Shown: positions 8,628-19,983 of the stretch, piece after piece
Numbering within the stretch: position 1 is the first letter of the stretch
Layout of the letters: the number at the start of each line of letters is the position of its first letter
NCBI RefSeq assembly: GCF_013359725.1
Contig: NZ_JABFMW010000001.1
Coordinates: 310,001-374,000, forward strand
DNA: 64,000 nucleotides
From: Pseudarthrobacter sp. C4D7
GTDB taxonomy: Bacteria; Actinomycetota; Actinomycetes; Actinomycetales; Micrococcaceae
Reading direction: 5' to 3'
The notes under the pieces: model-generated
Seen by the model: the letters and a program-made list of their open reading frames with translations, nothing else
Told to the model about the DNA's origin: nothing
Databases searched by the model: none
Translations under genes and position numbers: made by a program

Positions 8628-9896
8628 CTAGGCAGGTTCCACCACGATGGCCACCCGGTCCGCGCCGATGCGCGTCAGGACCAAGGTGGCCGTCTTGCCG
8701 CCTTTTTTCGCGTTCTTTCCGCCGGGCAGCAACTGCTTCCGCAGCTCCTCCGGGGTGACTGCGGTGCCGCGCTTCTTGATGTCCAGCACGGTGATGCCTT
8801 CGCTTTTCACCCAGGCCTTGAGCGCCTTGACGTTGTACGGCATGACGTCCACAACCCGGTAGGCCCTGGCAAACGGGGTGTCCAGGAGTTCCGGTGCGCA
8901 GATATAGGCGATGTGTTCATCAACCAGGTGGCCGCCGAGCTGCAGCGCCACGTCCGCCACGAGTCCGGCGCGGATCACGGCGCCGTCGGGTTCGTAGAGG
9001 TACCCCTCCACCGGTCCCACCGGGGCAGCCGGGCCGGCGCCGAAGTCCTCGGCGCTGGTCAGCTCCGCCGGTGCCTGTGGACCCAGGACCAGCGCGGCGC
9101 GGCGCACTCCCGGCCTGCGGACGGCGTTGAACCACAGGGTCACTTCCGTAACGTCACCGGCCACCGACACCCACTGCGCCTCACAGCCCGCCGGGACCGA
9201 TTCATGCGGCATGCCGGGGCCCATTTTCACGCCCACTGCCTTGCCCTGGGCGGCCAATGATTCCACGAAGGACAACGGCGGGGAGAACGCCTCAGGATCC
9301 CAGATCCGCTTGGTGCCGGAGGTTGAGGTGACCCGCCGGGCGGGGTCCAACCAGACGCCGTCCACTTCATCCAGCGGAACGGAGGCGGCGTCAGCGTGGA
9401 CCACCTTGGCATTGGGGAAGGGAATGAGGTTCACGGTGGCGCAGGCCGCCGTGGTTTCGTCCATCTCGACCGCGGTGACGTTGAGGTCGAGGGAGGCCAG
9501 GGCCAGGGAGTCCGCGCCGAGGCCGCAACCAAGGTCCGCCACCTGGCTGATCCCGGCAGCGGCGAACCGCTGGGCGTGGTGTGCGGCGACGTTCAGGCGC
9601 GTTGCCTGTTCCAGTCCGGCCTGGGTAAAGAGCATCTGGCTGGCGAACTCGCCGAATTTTGCCTGCGCCCTGGTGCGCAGGCGGGACTGCGTCAGCACGG
9701 CGGCCACGAGCCCGGCGGGGTGGCCGGCTTTCCGCAGGTTGGCGTTGAGCTCGAACGAGTCCTCATCCCGGTAGGGGCCCAGGGACGCCAGCAGCTTCCA
9801 GCCTTCCGGGGTCAGCAGCGGGGCGATCTGGTCCTGCGCAGCCTGGTCCTGTGGTGTCCGGTCCTGCGAAGTCTGGTCCTGGGGAGCGTGAGCCAT
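8628..9896 (-). CDS. Class I SAM-dependent methyltransferase with THUMP-like C-terminal domain
   Basis: A 422-residue protein. After a Gln/Asp-rich repeat leader it has a Rossmann methyltransferase core with motif I VADLGCGLGADSLALA and acidic motif II VTAVEMDE, then VWLDPARR in the position of the catalytic loop. The C-terminus (AYRVVDVMPYNVKALKAWVK to the end) resembles the THUMP-like domain found with such enzymes in Actinobacteria; the substrate, probably an RNA, is not known. ATG 9896 is supported by a -10 box 7 nt upstream. It is convergent with and 6 bp from the AroE-like gene. Confidence 0.8.
   Translation of the reverse strand: MAHAPQDQTSQDRTPQDQAAQDQIAPLLTPEGWKLLASLGPYRDEDSFELNANLRKAGHPAGLVAAVLTQSRLRTRAQAKFGEFASQMLFTQAGLEQATRLNVAAHHAQRFAAAGISQVADLGCGLGADSLALASLDLNVTAVEMDETTAACATVNLIPFPNAKVVHADAASVPLDEVDGVWLDPARRVTSTSGTKRIWDPEAFSPPLSFVESLAAQGKAVGVKMGPGMPHESVPAGCEAQWVSVAGDVTEVTLWFNAVRRPGVRRAALVLGPQAPAELTSAEDFGAGPAAPVGPVEGYLYEPDGAVIRAGLVADVALQLGGHLVDEHIAYICAPELLDTPFARAYRVVDVMPYNVKALKAWVKSEGITVLDIKKRGTAVTPEELRKQLLPGGKNAKKGGKTATLVLTRIGADRVAIVVEPA
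9830..9889. repeat. 15-bp tandem repeat, four copies
   Basis: Four diverged copies each beginning GGTCCTG, at 9830, 9845, 9860 and 9875. They encode a repeated QDQ/QDR-type pentapeptide in the N-terminal leader of the methyltransferase. Confidence 0.75.
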
Positions 9897-9903
9897 GGGT
9901 TCC

Positions 9904-9909
9904 AGCCTA
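9904..9909 (-). promoter_or_regulatory. -10 box of the methyltransferase gene
   Basis: TAGGCT on the minus strand ends 7 nt before ATG 9896. Confidence 0.5.
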
Positions 9910-9937
9910 GTGGAGGAGCGCACGGCCGGGATGCGGA

Positions 9938-9943
9938 TACTGT
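9938..9943 (+). promoter_or_regulatory. -10 box of the small membrane protein gene
   Basis: TACTGT ends 7 nt before ATG 9951; the divergent methyltransferase promoter lies 30 bp away. Confidence 0.4.
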
Positions 9944-9950
9944 TGAATCC

Positions 9951-10334
9951 ATGGATGAGACCGCAGCACCCAGCGAGACCGGCGGCCGCGGGCCCGGGCA
10001 CCACGGCCCGGCCAGGTACGCCCGGCCCGTCCTGATCACGGCGGCCGTGGTGGCCGTGGTCTGCATCGCGCTGCTGGTGATCATCTTCCTGCTGGACACG
10101 TTCAACGCCACCGTTTATTCGGTGGGCGGCAACGACATCCAGGACAACACCCAGGAAGCCCGGGATATCCGCGGGCTTTACGACGGCGCGCGGGCAGGCA
10201 GCATCGCCTTCCTGGTTGCAGCGCTGCTCGCCGCCGCCGGGTCCGGCTGGGTGCTTTTCAGGGCACACCGGCAGGCCGGCGACGTCGACCCCGACGGCGG
10301 CGAGGATGTCGACTTCGAGGACCTCGGGCTGTAA
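9951..10334 (+). CDS. Two-helix membrane protein of unknown function
   Basis: 127 residues. The sequence shows a Pro/Gly-rich N-terminal tail, a transmembrane helix at about residues 26-48 (VLITAAVVAVVCIALLVIIF), a polar middle containing NDIQDNTQEARDIRGLYDGAR, a second helix at about 80-97 and an acidic C-terminal tail. I do not recognise a family. ATG 9951 is chosen because of the promoter-like hexamer 7 nt upstream. It is followed by the groESL control region. Confidence 0.65.
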   Translation: MDETAAPSETGGRGPGHHGPARYARPVLITAAVVAVVCIALLVIIFLLDTFNATVYSVGGNDIQDNTQEARDIRGLYDGARAGSIAFLVAALLAAAGSGWVLFRAHRQAGDVDPDGGEDVDFEDLGL

Positions 10335-10419
10335 GCAGCGGGCCGCATGAAGCAGGGCTTCCGCAGCAGCCCCGGCCGCCCGCCGTCGTGAGGTCCAGGT
10401 GTACGCCCACGACGAAACG

Positions 10420-10446
10420 TTGGCACTCGCCTTGACCGAGTGCTAA
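10420..10446. promoter_or_regulatory. CIRCE operator 1 of groESL
   Basis: TTGGCACTC - 9 nt - GAGTGCTAA, one mismatch from the HrcA operator consensus. It overlaps the predicted -35 box, so bound HrcA would exclude RNA polymerase. Confidence 0.88.
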
Positions 10447-10460
10447 CTCATACATAGAGT
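10432..10460 (+). promoter_or_regulatory. groESL promoter
   Basis: TTGACC at 10432-10437 and TAGAGT at 10455-10460 are spaced by 17 nt. They lie between and across two CIRCE operators, as expected for a heat-inducible vegetative promoter. Confidence 0.65.
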
Positions 10461-10465
10461 CTTCA

Positions 10466-10492
10466 TTAGCACTCTCCATAGGAGGGTGCTAA
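10466..10492. promoter_or_regulatory. CIRCE operator 2 of groESL
   Basis: TTAGCACTC - 9 nt - GGGTGCTAA, one mismatch in the right arm. It starts 5 bp after the -10 box and so covers the likely transcription start. Confidence 0.88.
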
Positions 10493-10602
10493 CACATGAA
10501 GAGCTGCCAGCCAGGCTGCTGCCGGCACCGCGACGACGGTTTGCCAGCTACGGCGGAAAGCTTTCCAGTCCACGAATTTGCTGACGAAAAGGAGAGGTCC
10601 GA

Positions 10603-10896
10603 GTGTCGGTCTCTATTAAGCCTCTTGAGGATCGTATTGTTGTCCGCCCGCTCGAAGCCGAGCAGACCACGGCTTCCGGCCTGGTTATCCCGGACTCCGC
10701 ACAGGAGAAGCCGCAGGAAGGCGAAGTTGTCGCAGTTGGCCCCGGCCGCTTCGAAGATGGCAACCGCGTTCCCGTTGACGTAGCAGTTGGCGACGTCGTC
10801 ATCTACTCCAAGTACGGTGGAACCGAAGTCAAGACCGGCGGCACCGAGTACCTCGTGCTGTCCGCCCGCGACGTCCTGGCCATCGTCGTAAAGTAA
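10603..10896 (+). CDS. groES: Co-chaperonin GroES
   Basis: 97-residue Hsp10 subunit that caps GroEL. It begins [19 protein letters not shown], has the mobile-loop region [19 protein letters not shown] that contacts GroEL, and the strand [18 protein letters not shown] 10603 is preceded by AAAAGGAGAGG, a strong ribosome binding site. It is first in the CIRCE-controlled operon, 78 bp before groEL. Confidence 0.98.
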   Translation: MSVSIKPLEDRIVVRPLEAEQTTASGLVIPDSAQEKPQEGEVVAVGPGRFEDGNRVPVDVAVGDVVIYSKYGGTEVKTGGTEYLVLSARDVLAIVVK

Positions 10897-10962
10897 CTCT
10901 TCCGGATCCCCGTGCCGCCGGCCATGCTCACGCTGGCCGGCAGCGCGGGGTTCTGTCTTTGA

Positions 10963-12585
<1,623 letters not shown>

Positions 12586-12627
12586 TCCCACAGGATCCAC
12601 GTGGGCCCACTGACGGCCGCAACAGGA

Positions 12628-12660
12628 AACCGGTCCAGCATCCGCTGGGCCGGTTTTTTG
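12628..12660 (+). terminator. groESL terminator
   Basis: A 12-bp stem (12628-12639 with 12644-12655, one G-U pair) with a 4-nt loop runs into six Ts at 12654-12659. It is a canonical intrinsic terminator 43 bp after groEL. Confidence 0.9.
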
Positions 12661-12681
12661 TATGCAAGGAGACGGTGGGGA

Positions 12682-13284
12682 CTAAGTGGCCGCCATCTCT
12701 TGGGTCACGACGCCGCCTGCAGGCTCATAAACGAGTGACACCGCGCCCTTGGGGAAGCTGCGCACCGGCTCTGCGAGGCGGAACGTTGAAGGCTGCGTTC
12801 CGGCGTCGAACAGGCGCTTTCCCTGGCCCAGGACCACGGGGTACAACCAGAGGTGCAGGCGGTCCAGCGTTCCTGCTGCAAGCAGTGACCGGATCAGGGC
12901 CCCGCTGCCGAACAGGTGCACCTGGCCGTACTCGTCCCGGAGCCTGCCCGCCGCCAAGGCATCCGGCAGCACCGTGGTTCCGGCCCAGCCAGGGTCCGTT
13001 AGGGAGCCGGACACGACGAATTTGGGAACACGGTTCAGGGCGTTGGCAATGTCACCGCTCTGGTGCGGCCAGTAGGACGCGAAGATGTCATACGTCTTCC
13101 GGCCGAGCAGCAGGGCATCCATCCGGCTGATCTCGGCCGCAATCGAGGCCCCGGATTCGTCGTCGGACACGGGTGCCTGCCAGCCGCCGAAGTCGAATGC
13201 GCCCTCGGGGTCCTCCTCCCGGCCGCCCGGTGCCTGGTAAACGCCGTCGAGGGTGATGAACAGGTTCGCCTTGATGATTCCCAC
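12682..13284 (-). CDS. Dihydrofolate reductase family protein (RibD C-terminal-like)
   Basis: 200-residue oxidoreductase of the DHFR/RibD fold: IIKANLFITLDGVYQAPGG at the start, MDALLLGRKTYDIFASYWP in the cofactor region and VHLFGSGALIRSLLAAGTLDRLHLWLYPVVLGQGKRLF near the end. Substrate unknown; members include pyrimidine reductases and general NADPH reductases. GTG 13284 is chosen because homologous proteins begin here and CAGAAT lies 6 nt upstream; ATG 13326 would add 14 nonconserved residues. Confidence 0.82.
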   Translation of the reverse strand: MGIIKANLFITLDGVYQAPGGREEDPEGAFDFGGWQAPVSDDESGASIAAEISRMDALLLGRKTYDIFASYWPHQSGDIANALNRVPKFVVSGSLTDPGWAGTTVLPDALAAGRLRDEYGQVHLFGSGALIRSLLAAGTLDRLHLWLYPVVLGQGKRLFDAGTQPSTFRLAEPVRSFPKGAVSLVYEPAGGVVTQEMAAT

Positions 13285-13290
13285 GCGCCC

Positions 13291-13296
13291 ATTCTG
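13291..13296 (-). promoter_or_regulatory. Possible -10 box of the DHFR-family gene
   Basis: CAGAAT on the minus strand, 6 nt before GTG 13284; one base from TAGAAT. Confidence 0.3.
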
Positions 13297-13328
13297 GGAC
13301 GGCGCCGGGACCGTGTCCAGAGCCATGG

Positions 13329-13334
13329 CAGGAT
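13329..13334 (+). promoter_or_regulatory. Possible -10 box of the ligase gene
   Basis: CAGGAT ends 6 nt before ATG 13341, and there is no Shine-Dalgarno sequence. Confidence 0.3.
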
Positions 13335-13340
13335 GGTGCC

Positions 13341-14864
13341 ATGCTGCTCCTTGAGCTTGTGGACACCGCCAAAGCCGTCGCCTCAACCCGCTCCCGGCTG
13401 GCAAAGGTGGATGCCCTCGCCGGCCTGCTGCGCCGGCTGGAACCGGCGGAGATCCCGACGGCGGTGGGCCTGCTCAGTGCCAAGCCCCGCCAAGGCCGGG
13501 TGGGGGTGGGGTGGAGCGCCGTGGCCGCGGCCAAGGAAGAGCCGGCCGCGGAGCCCACCCTCACCGTGGCCGATGTGGATGCCGCGCTGGACCGGCTCCT
13601 CGCCACAGCGGGCAGCGGCTCGGGCGCGGAACGGGCTGCCATCCTCCGGACGCTCCTGGCGGCCGGCACCGAACCGGAGCAGTCATTCATCGCCGGCGTC
13701 CTGCTCGGGGAACTGCGCACGGGTGCCCTGGAAGGGGTGCTGACGGACGCCGTCGCCCGCGCCGCCGACCGGCCCGTCGATGCCGTCCGGCGTGCGGCCA
13801 TGCTGTCCGGAGACCTTGGTGCGACCGCAGTCCTGGCGCTCACGGGCACCCCGGCGGAGCTTGACGCCGTCGGTCTGGTGGTGGGCCGTCCCGTGCAGCC
13901 CATGCTCGCGGCAACCGCCGGGAGCGCCGCGGCCGCCCTGGAAGCCACGGGGAAGGCTTCGGTGGAATACAAGCTCGACGGCGCCCGTATCCAGGTGCAC
14001 CGCTCCGGCGACGACGTCCGCATCTACACCCGGAACCTTGCGGACGTGACGCACCGCCTGCCAGAGGTGGCGGAGCTGGTGCGCGGGCTGCCGGTGCAGG
14101 AGGTGATCCTCGATGGCGAGACCCTTGCCCTGGATGAAGAGGGCGCTCCGCGGCCCTTCCAGGAGACCATGTCCCGCTTTGGCGCCGATGCGGTCCGGGA
14201 AACCCTGCTCCACCCCTGGTTCTTCGACGTGCTTCACCTCGACGGCCGTGACCTGCTGGACGAACCGCTGGCCACCCGCATCGACATCCTGGAGCGCGTG
14301 GCCCCGGCCCACCGGATCCCGGGGGAGATCACCGCCGACCCGGCCGTGGCCGAACGCGTGTCCCAGGACGCCCTCGCCGCGGGCCACGAGGGCGTGGTGG
14401 TGAAGGCGATCGACTCGGTCTATGCAGCCGGCCGGCGCGGCTCCAATTGGGTGAAGGTGAAACCGGTACACACGTATGACCTGGTGGTCCTCGCGTGCGA
14501 ATGGGGATCCGGGCGCCGCACCGGAATGCTCTCCAACCTGCACCTGGGGGCACTGGATCCCGCCGGCGAGTTTGGCGAACCCGGCGGTTACGTCATGGTG
14601 GGCAAGACCTTCAAGGGGCTCACCGATGAATTGCTGCGCTGGCAGACAGCACGGTTCCAGGAGCTTGAGGTGCGGCGCACGGCCGCTACCGTGTGGGTTG
14701 AGCCGGTCACCGTCGTTGAGATAGCGATCGACGGCGTCCAGCAGTCCCCGCGCTACCCGGGCGGGATCGCGCTGAGGTTTGCCCGCGTCAAGCGCTACCG
14801 GGACGATAAGGGCCCGGCGGAAGCGGACACCATCCAGACACTGCGCGCACTCCTGCGGCCATAA
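13341..14864 (+). CDS. ligB: ATP-dependent DNA ligase, LigB type
   Basis: Seals nicks in DNA by ligase adenylation. 507 residues, the same length and domain order as mycobacterial LigB: an all-helical N-terminal DNA-binding domain (to about 180), the nucleotidyltransferase domain with motif I KLDGAR (catalytic Lys211), EVILDGETLALDE (motif III region), HEGVVVKA (motif IV) and WVKVKP (motif V), then an OB-fold ending LRFARVKRYRDDKGPAEAD. It accompanies the essential NAD-dependent LigA and is usually dispensable. Divergent from the DHFR-family gene. Confidence 0.95.
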   Translation: MLLLELVDTAKAVASTRSRLAKVDALAGLLRRLEPAEIPTAVGLLSAKPRQGRVGVGWSAVAAAKEEPAAEPTLTVADVDAALDRLLATAGSGSGAERAAILRTLLAAGTEPEQSFIAGVLLGELRTGALEGVLTDAVARAADRPVDAVRRAAMLSGDLGATAVLALTGTPAELDAVGLVVGRPVQPMLAATAGSAAAALEATGKASVEYKLDGARIQVHRSGDDVRIYTRNLADVTHRLPEVAELVRGLPVQEVILDGETLALDEEGAPRPFQETMSRFGADAVRETLLHPWFFDVLHLDGRDLLDEPLATRIDILERVAPAHRIPGEITADPAVAERVSQDALAAGHEGVVVKAIDSVYAAGRRGSNWVKVKPVHTYDLVVLACEWGSGRRTGMLSNLHLGALDPAGEFGEPGGYVMVGKTFKGLTDELLRWQTARFQELEVRRTAATVWVEPVTVVEIAIDGVQQSPRYPGGIALRFARVKRYRDDKGPAEADTIQTLRALLRP

Positions 14865-14878
14865 CGCAGTGGGGCGGG

Positions 14879-15847
14879 TCAGGCGCGGCCGCGGGTCCGC
14901 TGGCGTGTCAGGCTCCGCGCCACTCCGGCCGGCAGGCTCCTGGTCACCATTCGGTAGAAGAGCAGCACCGCCACGGCGGCCACCACGATTCCCACCAGGT
15001 TGAGCAGCAGTTGGAGGGCCGAGCCGGCTGCTTTCTGGTATTCGCCCAGCACCAGGGCCACCGCCACGTACCCAGCGGCGGGCACGGTAGTGACGGAGAT
15101 GAACACCCCGATCAGCGCCGCCGAACGCCGGCCAATGATGGACAGCATCCCGGCGATTCCGGCCAACACGGCAACAATCAGCGAATATGGGCCGGGGTGG
15201 TAGATGAACTCCACCGCCGAGCCCTTGTCCAGGGCATCGCGCGGGAAAAGGCCAAGGGGCACCGAAAGCCATGCCGTGAGCGCCGCCAGCAGCATGGCCA
15301 CGGGGAAGCCAACGCCCAGCGCAACCGCGGCCCGGCGGCCAAGCGTCCACTTCCTGGTGGCCAGCGAGACGGCGAGGGCCGCCAGTGGACCGAACTCGGG
15401 TCCCACGGCCATGGCGCCCACAATGGCGATGGGGGAGTCCGTCACGATTCCTATCCCGGCCAGCTGGGTTGCCAGCACCAGGAAGGCGAGGAAGTTCCAG
15501 GTCAGCCGCGAGTCCTCCCCGGTTTGCCGGGTCACGTCCTCCCAGATCACCGCGTCGGCACCGTCGCCGGGCGCGGCACGCTCCGCCCGGTCGGCGTTCC
15601 TGGACAGCACCAGTTCCGGGGTGGCCATGGAAATGGACCCCACGTCCGGAACCTTCAGGACTTCGAGTTTTTCGAGAAGTTCCTCCACAGCCTCGCGTGC
15701 CACCAGGACGTCGATGACATCGCCCTGCGGCATCACGGCTGCGCCCCGGGCCACGGCAACTTCCGCCGTTCCCTGCTGGTCGCGGCAGGTCTTCACGGTG
15801 ACGGCTGACAGCTCTTCAGGCACGCATATCCGCAGCTGGACAACCAC
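14879..15847 (-). CDS. DUF389 domain membrane protein
   Basis: 322 residues. The N-terminal ~115 residues form a soluble ferredoxin-like region (VVQLRICVPEELSAVTVKTC), followed by six or so transmembrane helices from about residue 118, including the family block DSPIAIVGAMAVGPEFGPLAALA. DUF389 proteins are membrane proteins of unknown function. GTG 15847 is preceded by GGAGGGG. It converges on ligB with a 14-bp gap. Confidence 0.85.
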   Translation of the reverse strand: MVVQLRICVPEELSAVTVKTCRDQQGTAEVAVARGAAVMPQGDVIDVLVAREAVEELLEKLEVLKVPDVGSISMATPELVLSRNADRAERAAPGDGADAVIWEDVTRQTGEDSRLTWNFLAFLVLATQLAGIGIVTDSPIAIVGAMAVGPEFGPLAALAVSLATRKWTLGRRAAVALGVGFPVAMLLAALTAWLSVPLGLFPRDALDKGSAVEFIYHPGPYSLIVAVLAGIAGMLSIIGRRSAALIGVFISVTTVPAAGYVAVALVLGEYQKAAGSALQLLLNLVGIVVAAVAVLLFYRMVTRSLPAGVARSLTRQRTRGRA

Positions 15848-15964
15848 GGCCCCTCCCTTCCACGACTTGGGCCAGCATAGTCCGGCCGGGACCGTTGATT
15901 AGCCGATGCAGACGCCGTTGGCTAGGCTTAATGCTTTGGCTGGCCGGCGTCCTGAGAGGTTCTT

Positions 15965-18043
15965 GTGTCGAAAACGGATACCCGGAAGGCACCGGAACCC
16001 GGCACCCAGACCGTGCCCCGCCACAGGAAACCCACCTTCCGCCCGGAGGTCCAGGGCCTCCGCGCGTTGGCCGTCCTGATGGTGGTGGCCTACCACGTAT
16101 GGCTGGGCCGGGTCTCCGGTGGCGTGGACATTTTCCTGCTGATCTCCGCTTTCCTGCTCACCTTGTCGTTTGTCCGCAAAGCAGAATCAGGCCAGCCCTT
16201 CGGGCTGTTGGCGCACTGGCTGCACCTGTTCAAGCGCCTGCTGCCCGCCGCCGTCGTGGTGATCCTCGGAGTGCTGGCCGGCACCTGGCTGATCCTGCCG
16301 CAGGGACGCTGGCCACAGGTGCTTGACCAGGCCTGGGCGTCCCTGCTGTACAGCCAGAACTGGCTCCTGGCAGACCTGTCCGTGGACTACTACGCCCAGG
16401 ACCACGCCGGAGCCAGCCCCCTGCAGCACTTCTGGTCCCTGTCCATCCAGGGGCAGGTCTTCATCCTGTGGCCCCTGGTCTTTGCCGGCGCGGCTGCCGT
16501 GCTGGCCGGGCTCCGCAGGATTCCCCGCCTGCGCTGGCTGACATACCGCGCCCTGCTGGCGGTGGTATTCGGCACGGTATTCGCAGTGTCCCTGGCCTAC
16601 TCCATTGACCAGACCGCCACCAACCAGGCGTACGCCTACTTCGACACCCGCGCGCGGCTGTGGGAGTTCGCGCTGGGCTCCCTGCTGGCACTGGCGCTGC
16701 CCTATCTGCGCCCCGGGCGCGTCCTGCGCGTAGCCCTCGGCTGGGCCGGGCTGGCAGCGATGATCTCCTGTGGGCTGGTCCTGACCGTTGACCGTTCCTT
16801 CCCGGGCTACGTCGCACTGTGGCCCACGCTCGCCGCAGCCGCGATCATCGTGGCCGGACAAACCGGGAGCCGGTTCGGCGTGGACCGGCTCCTCAGCAGC
16901 CGGCCCGCCGTCGCCCTGGGAGACAACTCCTACGCCCTGTACCTGTGGCACTGGCCCGTCCTGGTGCTGGCGCTCGCCGCCACCGGCGTGGAAACACCGA
17001 ACCTCAAGCAGGGTCTGGGCATCGTCGCAGCCTCCGTGGTGCTCGCTGTCCTGACCACGCGTTTCGTCGAAAAGCCGTTGCGTGACTGGCGCTGGCCCAA
17101 GCTCCGTGCCTGGCGTACCGCCGTCGTCATCATTGCCTGCGGCGCCGTCCTGGCCGGGCCCGTCGCGGTCTGGCAGACGACGCTCACCGCGGAGGAAAGC
17201 GCGACGGCGGCTCAGCCGCGCGAGCTGACGCCCGGGGCGTTGGCGCTCACGCCCGAGAATGAGAATTCACCGGCGCCGCGGGCCCGCACCATCCCCGGAC
17301 CCACCGCGCTGGACAACGACTGGGCGGGAATCGACACGCCGTGCTCCGGTGCCAACGCCACCAGCGATCCCATCCTGGAGGGCTGCCGGCAGGCACTGCC
17401 GGAGGAACCGTCCACCAGGCGCATCGTGGTCCTGGGGGACTCGCATGCCCAGCAGTACCTTGCCGCCCTTGCCCCGGTAGCCGCTGCCCGCGGCTGGGAA
17501 ATCGTCACGCTGCTGATGCCCGCCTGCCGGTTTGGCGCCGAATCAGACACGCGGAACGCCGAATGCAACGCCTACAACCGGGCCAGTTCCGCCTATGTCC
17601 TGGAACACCGGCCGGACGCTGTCTTCACCGTGGCATCGCTGACCCACGAGGAAGACCCCTACGAGACCGAAGTGCCCGGATACCTCGACGGCGTGCGGCT
17701 GTTCGCGGATGCGGGAATCGAAATCGTGGGGATCCGGGACAATCCGCGGTTCACCTTCAACATGCCGCAGTGCGCCCAGCGGAACGGAGCCGACGCACCG
17801 GCCTGCAACCCGTCGCTGGCCGAGTCCCTGGTGGACCCGTCGCCGCTGGAGAACTACCGCGGCAAGCTGCCTGGGCTGCATCTGATGGACATGAGCGACT
17901 TCATTTGCGCGCGCGGTGTCTGCCCTGCCGTGGTGGGAAACGTCTACGTCTATAAGGACGACAACCACCTCACCAGGACCTATGTGGAAACCATGATTCC
18001 CATGTTTGAACAGCGGCTGCTGGCCGCCACCGGCTGGAGCTGA
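15965..18043 (+). CDS. OafA/YrhL-type acyltransferase with SGNH domain
   Basis: 692-residue membrane O-acyltransferase, likely to acetylate a cell-wall or exopolysaccharide sugar. The N-terminal acyltransferase-3 domain starts RPEVQGLRALAVLMVVAYHVW with the catalytic His and continues through about ten helices to residue ~400, including NSYALYLWHWPVLVLA. A periplasmic SGNH-like domain follows, with VVLGDSHAQQYLAAL (Ser nucleophile) and a C-terminal DDNHLT motif carrying the catalytic Asp/His. GTG 15965 has GAGAGG upstream. Confidence 0.9.
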   Translation: MSKTDTRKAPEPGTQTVPRHRKPTFRPEVQGLRALAVLMVVAYHVWLGRVSGGVDIFLLISAFLLTLSFVRKAESGQPFGLLAHWLHLFKRLLPAAVVVILGVLAGTWLILPQGRWPQVLDQAWASLLYSQNWLLADLSVDYYAQDHAGASPLQHFWSLSIQGQVFILWPLVFAGAAAVLAGLRRIPRLRWLTYRALLAVVFGTVFAVSLAYSIDQTATNQAYAYFDTRARLWEFALGSLLALALPYLRPGRVLRVALGWAGLAAMISCGLVLTVDRSFPGYVALWPTLAAAAIIVAGQTGSRFGVDRLLSSRPAVALGDNSYALYLWHWPVLVLALAATGVETPNLKQGLGIVAASVVLAVLTTRFVEKPLRDWRWPKLRAWRTAVVIIACGAVLAGPVAVWQTTLTAEESATAAQPRELTPGALALTPENENSPAPRARTIPGPTALDNDWAGIDTPCSGANATSDPILEGCRQALPEEPSTRRIVVLGDSHAQQYLAALAPVAAARGWEIVTLLMPACRFGAESDTRNAECNAYNRASSAYVLEHRPDAVFTVASLTHEEDPYETEVPGYLDGVRLFADAGIEIVGIRDNPRFTFNMPQCAQRNGADAPACNPSLAESLVDPSPLENYRGKLPGLHLMDMSDFICARGVCPAVVGNVYVYKDDNHLTRTYVETMIPMFEQRLLAATGWS

Positions 18044-18118
18044 GCCGCACCACCGGCGCGGCCGTGGGTTTGCTCACATTGCCCGCACGGAATAGGGGGA
18101 TTGGCGCCGAGGTTCTAA

Positions 18119-19777
<1,659 letters not shown>

Positions 19778-19802
19778 CCGGTAGCCAACACAGGCGTGCA
19801 TG

Positions 19803-19838
19803 AAGAGGAGGCGGGGTCACCCCGCCTCCTCTTGTTTT
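19803..19838 (+). terminator. guaB terminator
   Basis: A perfect 14-bp stem (19803-19816 with 19820-19833), 3-nt loop and a GTTTT tail, 25 bp after guaB. Confidence 0.92.
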
Positions 19839-19971
19839 AAACCTCCGGAGGGTGGGCACAGGCCTGAACGTCGGTGCCCACCCACACGACGCCACTGCAA
19901 CCCCGAACACCACTAGAACCAACGCACTGGCCGGCGGGGCCAGGTCCGGCTACATCAGCGCCACCCAGCAT

Positions 19972-19977
19972 TAGGCT
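19972..19977 (+). promoter_or_regulatory. -10 box of the ABC exporter gene
   Basis: TAGGCT ends 6 nt before ATG 19984, which has no ribosome binding site. Confidence 0.5.
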
Positions 19978-19983
19978 GATTCC

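Noticed and set aside
10496-10783. 95-codon frame starting just after CIRCE 2 with a GGAGGG 9 nt upstream
   Set aside because: It overlaps groES for about 180 bp in another frame and its product has no family; the GGAGGG is part of the CIRCE region. A short translated leader cannot be fully excluded.
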